From the NCBI GenBank assembly GCA_964019135.1, contig OZ025265.1:1054001-1118000 (forward strand): a stretch of DNA of 64,000 nucleotides. Direction: 5' to 3'. This DNA is from Arenicola marina. Lineage: Eukaryota > Annelida > Polychaeta > Arenicolidae. Shown piece by piece: positions 1 to 10,500 of this stretch. The translations under genes and the position numbers were made by a program. Every line of letters starts with the position of its first letter. The first letter of the stretch is position 1. Under the pieces are notes generated by a model that had not been told where the DNA came from, did no database searches, and saw nothing but the letters and a program-made list of their open reading frames with translations.

Positions 1-884
1 ACAGCCAACTCGGTGAAGTGGCGTGCCCCCTGGTTCAAAGTCAGTGGAACGCAGATCGTGCGAAAGATATACATATTTATTGATCTCCAAGCATATGTGT
101 TTGCTTCTTTGCTTCTTGGCATACATGTCGATATTACTGTGGCTACTGTGGTCCTAATTGGCTATCGGTTTACGTCGCTGGATTACATCGAACGATCTGT
201 AGTTCTTCTCAGTTTCACGGGACACCTCTAGTGAGGCAGGGTCTTTGTGTTACAGGGGGGAACACGCACACGTCCTCGTGGTTGCTAGGTTTCTTTGCCC
301 GGCGTCGCTCTGTTGATCACGTGTCTAACAGCAGTCATAATGCTTAGCGTGACGTCATCATCAGGTATTCCCATACTAGATAAGCTGATGCAGCCATGAT
401 GATAGGCCTACAGGATTCTCATTCATATTAACAAATCATAATTCCATGGTATTTTTTATTATTATGACTGTGGGATCGTATGTAATTGATATTTCACTGT
501 GTCAGTATGTTAAGCTTTTTAAAAATATATCAGGCCTGTCTTCTTTTTTAGTCTGTTCTGCTGTATGAAACACTTTTCCATTTGCTTTTACTCCACCTCG
601 ATTACTAATTTAAAGTAATCAGTGGTATTCCGTAGCTTACATTTTATGTAAGCAGAATAAGAAGATCGTCCCGAATGGACGTCAATAGTTGAGACCAGTA
701 CATTGTTAGGATGGGATTTATAAAGCAATAACATTTTGCCGATATATGAAGGCACGACAATTCCGTAACATTGTTCAAGCCTGTGACATTTCTCATATTA
801 ATGCAGCTACAATAGACATGTGCGGCGTATAATCTGACAGCCACGGTCACAAGATGCCCGTCTCGTGGCGGTTGACGGTTGGTT

Positions 885-1400
885 AATAAGCATGTTCTTA
901 TTTCCCGGAGCCATTTTATAGAACTCTATGGAAGTTCTATAGAACAATGTATAGAAGTATGAAATTCTATAGAACGTTTGTACATAATTCTACAGAACAC
1001 TTATTTTTTTATAAAACGTAAATAGATATTTATATAGAAAGATTTAAATTTTACTATTATCAAATTATTATGGTGCGGGGGTACTTCTAGAGAGCAATTG
1101 GTTTCTAAAGAACATATATAGAAATAATATTTCGACATTGCCATTTTTTCTTCTTGTTGCCGGTTAAGATCAAGTTTGTAGATGTACTCTTTATGTGAAA
1201 GGATACATGAAGGTAATTCTCTCTTCCTAGATTAATCACGCGAATCATGGCATTAATTTCGTAAGAAATCATTACACCCTCTTACAAAATCTCCATAAAA
1301 ACAATTCTAAAGGTTTCTATCGATTTTTCTGTGGACATTTTAAACGTTTTCTTATAGAATTCTCATGGAGTTTCCATCGAGTTTCATTAGAGTTTTCATA
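885..1400. repeat. Degenerate CTATGGAA-type simple repeat
   Basis: Variants of GAACTCTATGGAAGTTCTAT recur at 920-1020, 1300-1400 and 2128-2215. No coding signal. The first 880 bases of the window show nothing recognisable. Confidence 0.5.
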
Positions 1401-1879
1401 CCAGCCTAACAACCGACTGCACGCATAACAACGAGCTCTAGATTTACCACGTAGGGGAGCCTACATTTTATGCGTCAAGCGAACGAGTGGATTGAGGAAT
1501 TCTAGCATATATTCTGTAACAATACTTCTGGAAGCGATAGATGAAGTGATTCCAACGGCACGACACTATTAAAGGTGATATTCGAAGATTTAAACTTCAC
1601 CTTTAAGGAACATTGGAAGCCTTGCCGGCATATTGACTTTCGCACCTGTTGCTTGCTGCGAGGTGAGAATAGCGACAGAGCCAATCCCTTGGACAATAAT
1701 ATTAGCAGCATGAGATGTGAAGGTCTACCCAACGGGCCGTGCCTGTTCCACCCAGACGTAGCTCATGTTGAACTCACCCAGGGCAACCCTGAACTCTGCA
1801 CCATGCACTGCCGCGAGGTGCGTTTTCTTTGCAAACTTCATGGAAACTGTATGGAAAAGTTGTAGAAACGTTATGGATG

Positions 1880-2126
1880 GTTGTATATCCAGCACGCTTT
1901 AACCACTTATGGTCATATCGCGTCAATGGGAGAAGGAAGGGAGAGTGGAGCCATGTCCCCGGGGAGTAGGGTACTCTTTGCGAGGAAGGACGTGGGATCT
2001 TTATCCTGTGACCACACTGAAATGACCACATCGGGGCGCGAACCACCCATCCACGTGCCGTTAGGCTCTCAGATGGCCAGAGCGTTTAGTGCGAGCGCTC
2101 TAACCCAATGAGCTATCGGGCCGGCC
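1880..2126 (-). mobile_element. tRNA-derived SINE, family A copy 1
   Basis: Read on the minus strand, the right end carries a polymerase III A box (TAGCTCATTGGGTTAGAGC) and, about 60 bp on, a B box (GGTTCGCGCCC), followed by a shared tail with CATGTCCC. Closely similar copies are at 36.5, 37.7, 40.5 and 55.0 kb. Confidence 0.8.
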
Positions 2127-2397
2127 GAAACTCTATGGAAATTCTATGGAAACTATAGAAACTCTATGGAAGCTCTATGAAAACTCTGTGGAGATTCTAT
2201 GGAAACTCTTGATAGAATTTCTATACTATATTTTCCTGGTTATATTAAACGGGGAATTTTCACTAGTTAGAAAGTCATATTCACATATTTGAAAATCATA
2301 TTTAAAGAAATAAGCCGAACCATAATGCCAGAATATCTTTTTCGTAAAACGACACGCGATATATACGGCTTATATATCCATAAGCCGTACGTTTTAC

Positions 2398-2560
2398 TTC
2401 AGAGACTCGCCAATAAGCACTGACTGGGGTGTATACATACAGACTGGGGTGTATACCTAAGACTTCAGAGACTGGCCAATAAGCACTGACTGGGGTGTAT
2501 ACATACAGACTGGGGTTTATACCTACAGACTTCAGAGACTCGCCAATAAGCACTGACTAT
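2398..2560. repeat. Tandem duplication, ~80-bp unit
   Basis: CTTCAGAGACTCGCCAATAA with CACTGACTGGGGTGTATAC occurs twice, plus a third partial copy at 2530. From 2560 to 3760 I see only AT-rich DNA without features. Confidence 0.65.
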
Positions 2561-3768
2561 CCCAGATCACATGCGCGGGAGCTGAACTAATGCTCTGTAT
2601 TCGTCATATCAATATTTTAGGAAAGTACATGAACCCTGGATCCAATATCTACGATCCAACTAAATGATAATGTATAATTTTTCAGAATTCAATTCGGTTG
2701 ATCTTGCCGCGGTGTTCCACTGTTGCCATGGCGACTGGAATAAAGAAAATTCACTCGTGACTTTCAACATGAAACTGACATCGACCATTAGTGGATGGTA
2801 AACCGTAAATGCGCTGCATTATGTCTTCCAGAAAGTATATTTCTCGTGAAAGCAAAACCAGGTTCAGACACTTTTAACAATACCAGCAATTCAGTCTGTT
2901 GCTATTGGGAGCCAATAGCTTAAACCATTAGTAAGTAGAGACATTTAAATGGTAAACTGTAATTTTGGATGATTTTAGACATGCCAAGTGTCAAGTGTAA
3001 AATGGTTTTCGAAAACAATAATAGAAAGCTATTTGTCATCCATTTATTGATGCAAGCATCAGATCACGGGCTCTCCATACCCTTGGGATATCACTGATGG
3101 AGGGTCAAATCACTGCAGACCATTCCATGGACTCACCGGAACATGTCAGACTTAGTTTCTACTTGTTAGCGACATCTGACCTGCCTTGCCAATTCTCACT
3201 CGACCCCGTGTATACTTGAAACAAATCCTTTTTTCCGGTAACTCAGTTGCAGTTTCTTCTTCACTGACATTAGTATGCCTACTAACATATTAATATACAC
3301 TGTTTCTTTACTTAATAATCCAATGTTTTTTTTTATTAAATATACTAACTTAACCAGATCAGGACTATCAGGGCTAAGACACGGTATATAGTGTATGTGA
3401 AAACAAATGCTCACCATTAAATTATAAAATACGACATTCAATTAAATTTTAATTAAATGTTGGCAACAAAAAATATGTAGCAAAATATTAATGTTATTTG
3501 TTTTGGCCCCGCCGTATGTCCTTGGCCTGGCTTAACCTCATTGATCCCAACAGCAGTGTCGACGAAAATAGAAGCATGCATTTTTCGGGTCAGAATTGAC
3601 TAGGAGGTCAGAATCCACGGAAACGATCACAACAGGCGTCTCCCGTCCAAATCATTGCTTCATTTCAATTTGCATCGTAGCTGTTGTTCCCATATGTACT
3701 TTCTTGGCCAAATATATGTAATCTGATTCTGACTCGGATTCGGACTCTGTAAGATATGTGGCCATTGC

Positions 3769-4037
3769 CAGGGGCGTGTGCAGGAATCCTTGAAAGGGGA
3801 GCACGAAAAGACATTCGCGACCGGGGCGGGAGGGGGCACACTGAAATCCTGCTCCCTGAGGGGGCACACTGAATCTTGCGACCGGGGGGGTGGGGCTGAA
3901 AAAAAATGCGACCAAGGAATCCATCCTCTTTTGACGACCGGGGGGGGGGGGTTGAAAGGGGGGGGGGCACAGATATACTTTAGGGTCTGAAAGGGGGGGG
4001 GGGGACGTGCCCCCTGTGCCAGCCCCTGGACACGCCC
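3769..4037. mobile_element. Probable non-autonomous DNA transposon (MITE), G-rich
   Basis: The ends are inverted: CAGGGGCGTGTGCAGG on the left and, reversed, GGGCGTGTCCAGGGGC on the right. CAGGGGCG is a common hAT-type terminus. The interior is G-run rich with repeated GCGACCGGGG. Confidence 0.5.
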
Positions 4038-4055
4038 ATGACTGTACACTCCCGG

Positions 4056-4078
4056 CTATACTCCGGGATAAGTGAGTC
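4056..4078 (-). CDS. Possible terminal exon of the P4HA-like gene
   Basis: A good acceptor (CATCTGTGCAG) in the right phase gives GLTYPGV and a TAG stop. The usual P4HA C-terminal sequence (KWLHERGQEF) was not found nearby. This end is only a guess from splice phase. Confidence 0.25.
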
Positions 4079-4422
4079 CTGCACAGATGACATTGAGGGA
4101 ACACTATCACTTTAGTTCTTTATCATTACTAATTGGTTAAAACATTAATGTACGCATTGTGTGACCTAATGTATATTAAAGCCATTCACACCAATCTTCT
4201 ACCCTCTACACTATTTATTTTTTCGATATTCAGGGGACGCATTTTCTGACCTTGTGTTGATTTTGTTCATGGTTTCATATCAATAGGTTAACAACCACTG
4301 TGATGGAAGTATATTCATGACATAGTATACAATAATGCGCCCGTCTGGCAAATTAGGTCTTAACGGCAGGTAATTAAGTTGGGTAAGGGGGAGGTATGTC
4401 TATGTCATACAGATTAACTTAC

Positions 4423-4522
4423 CCCACTGAGCACCCACAGCCGCTGGGCACTGCAGCACGTGCTCCAACTCAGCGTGAATCGGCCCCCCAGGTGCTCGAA
4501 ACTGCCAGAAGAGGGCAGCACC
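4423..4522 (-). CDS. P4HA-like exon with distal histidine
   Basis: Acceptor TTTCTCAAG and donor GTAAGT bound GAALFWQFRAPGGP and ELEHVLQCPAAVGAQW, which align with GTAVFWYNLF and STRHAACPVLVGNKW of P4HA. The His matches the third metal ligand. Gln replaces the Lys that binds 2-oxoglutarate in P4HA1. Confidence 0.8.
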
Positions 4523-7500
4523 CTTGAGAAACAAAGATGGCGTCAGTTTGTGTTAAACTATCTGATCCATGCATCTGGCTGCAGAAGTTATTGTATTATG
4601 CAAATGTGAAAATATTGGCACATGATAAGATATTGATACATCAAAATGAAATGCTATAAATCTAGACTATATATATATACTGATGCCTAGTGACATGCCT
4701 GATGACATGCCTGATGATATGCTGATACCTGATGATATGTCTCATCATATACTGATGCCTAATGACATGCCTGGTGATATACTGATGCCTAATCATATGC
4801 CTCATCATATACTGATGCCTAATGACATGCCTGGTGATATACTGATGCCTAATCATATGTCTCATGATATACCGGTGCCTAACGACATGCCTGGTGATAT
4901 ACTGATGCCTAATGACATGCCTGGTGATATACTGATGCCTAATAATATGTCTCATGATATACCGGTGCCTAACGACATGCCTGGTGATATACTGATGCCT
5001 AATGACATGCCTGGTGATATACTGATGCCTAATAATATGTCTCATGATATACTGGTGCCTAATGACATGCCTGGTGATACACTCATGCCTAATGACATGC
5101 CTGGTGATATACTGATGCCTAATAATATGTCTCATGATATACCGGTGCCTAACGACATGCCTGGTGATATACTGATGCCTAATGACATGCCTGGTGATAT
5201 ACTGATGCCTAATAATATGTCTCATGATATACTGGTGCCTAATGACATGCCTGGTGATATACTGATGCCTAATAATATGTCTCATGATATACTGGTGCCT
5301 AACGACATGCCTGGTGATATACTGATGCCTAATGACATGCCTGGTGATATACTGATGCCTAATGACATGCCTGGTGATCTACTGATGCCTAATAATATGT
5401 CTCATGATATACTGGTGCCTAACGACATGCCTGGTGATATACTGATGCCTAATGACATGCCTGGTGATATACTGGTGCCTAATACTCATGGACTTGGCAT
5501 CGCATCTAGAAGGTGAAACACTTGCCTCGAATGGAGTGACCCGGATGTTCAGTGCCGGAAACAGTAGGAATCCACCGTTAATGGCGGCTTTAAGCTGAAG
5601 CCGGAAGCGCAAATAACCGGAAGTGACAAATGACTGATAGCAAAATATTATACATAAAACATAGTGAGTCCAGGTCCAGCTTCCATGTTAGAGCTTGCGG
5701 ATGGATTTTTATAGTAAATGACTGGCGTGAGTAATGCGTGAGCTATGCTGAAACAATGGTCTGACCTTACATGGAAGAACGACCCATAGTACATGTATAC
5801 TAACTATGGTTTGTTTGAGGTTTGGTTCCGTATAAACGATTATAATAGGAGCCGCAACTGCCAGATGTCCGAGGTCTCAGCGCAGATCCTGGTTCACGGT
5901 AGGCGTGAGTCATACGTGAGCTATTTTGAAACAGCGGTTTGTCCTTACATTGAAGAGCGGCCCAAATTGCAGCTTAGAAATGGAGATATTTGCCCCAGGA
6001 GGTTAAATGTATAATACGATTATCTGCAATTAGGGGCTGAGAATAAAACGGTGAGGGGGTGGGGGGAGGGGGTCTATAAGACTCCCTCCCTTACTCAGTA
6101 GGTAGGCGGGATGAGCTGCTGATGATATACTTCGTGGATGTGCACTCTCATAACTGCATCTGGAGCGTGTTTCATTGAACCTGATTTTATTTTCCCGGCA
6201 GAATTCCTGACCCACTTTAGGCCTCGTGTTTGCAGAAGTGGCATCAAAAATCCATTCTAATGGAAAGTGGCATATTACATTTTAGATTTGCATCACGTAT
6301 ATTTGTTTAAAATAAAATAGTTTTTACGTTATGAATACTTACAAAGATCAGGTAGTGCCCGATGTGTTCCGCCTCAGAGCCACGTGTCTGACAAAGGAGA
6401 CAAAGAAGAACAAAACATTATACCAAGCCATAAAGACAAAGCATCTTTTTTGACGGTGGGTAGTAGCTTGGCATCCGCCCCGATGTGGATATTAATTATT
6501 AAATTTCTTAATATAACCAGTATTTAGTTAAGGCTATATGATGTTCTAGCACTGTATATATTATATACGACATTTATGACAAGCATTTTCTTAAACCACA
6601 CTAATTTTAAGTCCAACCAAAGCTCACGACGAGAAATGGATCCTGGGGGCACTTAGGAAAATGAATATAGGCATCAGCTAGCTTAAGGTGGAAATAGTGC
6701 ACTATAAAGTGACATGTCACGCACCTGAAGCCACCGGTACCCATATTCCAGGAACGAAAAAAGAGATGCCTTGATAAGAAATCAATTCATTTGCGATGTG
6801 TGCACGGTTTACCCGACACAAGCAAAACAATACCTGTTCAATGTAAAGCACATAAGCTTCTCTTTCCTTTGCACACATTTTTAACAAAACAATTGAAGAC
6901 GTCAGGCCATTCCTGTACTATTTGTACCGACATGACCCGGAATATGGCCATATTATTCTATGCTTCCTTTAGAGTCAAATAAAGCTCACACACATGTATA
7001 ACCCATATGAAGATAAATAAATATAATATGGAAACTAAGGTATGACATGGAGAAGCGAACCTCGATGCTCGTAGCAGAGAATTGCTTTTGTGGAGGGGAC
7101 GGGTTGGGTGGGAAGGGATGGGGGTGGGGGGCGTCACAGTTTGTTTGTACACGCCTGTAAGCAATTGAGGCTCATACCTTGGGCATCGGTAGATCCATCA
7201 GGGTGTAATCACTGAGCCACTTCTCCCCGGTCAACCCTGGTGAGATGCGGGATACCTGGAAACCCGCGTAACACAAAACAGGACGACGTCTTCAAGTAGT
7301 TTCCTTGTCATCATTAGACCATAGATGGCCTTAACTTACGACGCTCAACAGCTCAATATGTGTTGCATAACATGTATTAAAACATATAAAGTAACACAAA
7401 TCCATAAAATAATCATATAATAAATTCCATGCTGTATAACCTGCACTCTATGATCTCTATTTTAAGACAATTTAAACCAGTGCCGAGATATTGATCTCCC

Positions 7501-10500
7501 GATGACCTTTCAGGTATTTTAATGCTCATGTATTTATAAACTATTCAGTAAATATGAATATTTATTTTACACCAGAATGAAGAAGACACTTATCTGCCAA
7601 GCATACGGTCATTCTAATGTTGTTTGCTACAGACAGATATAATACAATGCATATTAAATTTGCTTTGTGCTCAATGGCCAAAGGGTCAAATAGAGGCGGA
7701 CCTTTCAGTTCAGTTCATTGACTACTAATTAGGTCAAGGGGCAGTTATAGCGGTTTGGGGTTTATGATAAGATCACGTTTGCTTGGACTCGCCTCGAGCC
7801 ATGACAGCACGCTGTCGTCAGCCAGCCAATCAGATGGCGACTGGTACGTGACGTTTCTGAGGCGGGATATGTAGCGTTCCATCCACCACTTCCGGTTGTC
7901 AAAATACACTCTGTGAACATGTACGATTGAATTTATATTCACAGCAGAGCGAAATGATATTTCAAAAGATAAAGATATAATTATGAGATAATCAAAATGA
8001 TATCTCAATTATGGGCCCACCCCCTAAATTACAATGTTGGATCTTCTTCCGGTAACTTTTGCCTTGACAAATTTAAATATATATGCAGTGCTATGATATA
8101 TGTCATAAAATGAAGCACAATAAATGTAGAACATATACTCACAGAATATCACAACACACATATAGATATAGAACATATAGTAATAAAATTCACTCTCTGA
8201 ATAAAGAAAATAATCGACCATAACAATTATATGCAATTATCTCGATTTAACCCTTACTTCGCTCCAGCTGTCTTTGCATGAGCCGCCCCGTATCTTCCGT
8301 TGATAATTTCCCACAGCTGTGACATAACAAACATAACATAATGACTGATAACAACTGGCCATAACGCCAAATAATCATGATGGCAGCATATCATTCCCAA
8401 CCGTGCAAATATCTATGTTTCTGCAGAATAACGATACCATGGCTTTCTTTGCAAACTCTGGGGAAAGGTATCTTTTCTGCCTTGACCCTTCCTATTGTCG
8501 CGATATGACCCATGTAGGTTAAAGAGTCCTACTTAACTCAATCAAACCTAGTGTGGCCATAGTCGCCTTACCTTTTGCGTCGCCCGTTCGAGAAGCATCA
8601 CACGCTGTTCGCCGGATATGACGTCATGAATCATGACCAACTGTGGTTCCTTGTGCAATACCTCAATTTTTAATGTCTCGTTTGATATAGGTATAATTTT
8701 CTCGTAGCAGGTGAGATAGCTTTCTTTCCGTGAACTCTAAGAAGATAAAATATATTAATTAACAGGTAATTGTTGTGCCAAATTAAAGTAATATGTTCTG
8801 TATTTTTTCTATTACCAACCTCTTCTCCATGTCAAATAACTATATTCTCTCTTGAAGTTAAATCCTAAAAGCCTGTGGGCTATCCGGAGAGATGCAAAAT
8901 TGTTCACCGGAGAAGAAGTTGGTGGTCGCCTTTATATCCTTGCGCGCCTGTTCGCTGTTACGGTATTCTGTGTGATGTCGACCGCAACTCGCTAGGACGT
9001 CCGCGCGCGATAAAATAGTCCGCGCAGTTCCATCTTGAAATTGTTGTTTTACAGACTCAACAAGATATCAAACATATGCATCATAATTTTGAGATACTTT
9101 TAGCCTTGATTCTAAAATCCTAAAATGTACAAAATAAGATACAATACAATATATGGACCTTCAACACACGTGCGGTCAGTGGCTACCGGCGTGGGTTGCA
9201 TTCAGGCTGACAATCACATTCGTTCATTTCGTTGCCCAATTCCGTATACCGTATGGTACAATGCTGCCCTCTAGCGGCCGAACCATAGTTATCCAGGGGT
9301 GAGGAGAAGGGGGGAATACTTTTTTGCCGATCTCCGTGATTGGTATCCAGTCATTCTTGGAGATATTCGACCCCAGTCTTGAGCAGTTCTCATCTTGGAG
9401 ATTCGATATTATTCTCAGGGGATTTAGAGGGGATACTTGTCGCCCCTATCCATGCGCAGAGAAAAGACTTTTGCACCTGTTACGCATGGGTGATTCCGTC
9501 ACCAGATGGAACCACTGTTCTGTGTGGTTTCTACGGGCTTCGGCATGGAATGGACTTGAGCAGTCAGCTAGGGTATCGTTTAAACTTCCTCACACGCTAA
9601 AAACAATACTGGATGTTTCCATAACTGTTACATACGTAAGTTTGATTCATGAACACACGCATGATAGACCTACAAGTTCTTGTTTAGGGATAGCAACTAT
9701 TTCACTAGTAACACAAACAGTGATAACAATTACCATGACGTCATGCTCTTGACACAACTTGGCATATCCGGTCACGCTGTCCTTGACCCTGTTTCTGGCG
9801 TCACGGCCTCCACTTGTCTTTCGCCTTCGTTGTTCGAGCAGCTTTAAGTTGCTCATAGCAGCTCTGTTTCCGGGATCTGTGCATACGTCATTTACGTTAC
9901 ACCCGCTTCCTCGTCATGTACATAGACTACATAACTAGTCATTACATTTGTCATTTCAACGACTTTCGTATCAAGTACATAAGTCACGCAAATCATAAGA
10001 TTTATTGCATGGAAAATGCGTTGAACTGCCAAGCCAAAGCAGTAGGGAGAACGTTATGCTAACGTTATCATAACGTGCTACAGGGAACAAAACGGAGTAC
10101 GAGAAGTACAAAGCAATTCCAGTAGGTATCTGACTGTACAATTGCCTGGATTAGATGATCTAGTCTCAATATTATACTGCACAGCGCATAATACATGAAC
10201 CGTTGATTTATTATCTCAATATATATTGTTTTTACATTAAGCCGTACCTCTGCTGAGAATATCCTCAAACGTTTCCCTTGCTGTGGCATAATTGTGAAGC
10301 TGCAAATAACAAGGTTCCGACTGAGTATCTATAGATAAGTCAAGAGCGGATCCGGTGCAGCGGGGACTAGGGCGTATTGGAGCACAGTGTTAAATGCAAC
10401 TCGCACAGCACGCAATAAGATTTTAATTATTCATAGGTCTACTTGAAGGGGCTCGAATGACGCTTTAATTATTACGCACTAAACTTATAATCACGTCAGT

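Noticed and set aside
3652-4110. Proline-rich 152-codon minus-strand frame
   Set aside because: It lies within a G-rich MITE. Overlapping frames are equally open and there is no domain.
4683-5516. 277-codon plus-strand frame and 207-codon minus-strand frame
   Set aside because: Both are produced by a 30-bp array, a multiple of three. No gene evidence.
8258-8316. Frame VGNYQRKIRGGSCKDSWSE as the P4HA coding frame
   Set aside because: It resembles a P4HA strand but conflicts with splice phase on both sides. Another frame fits both neighbours.
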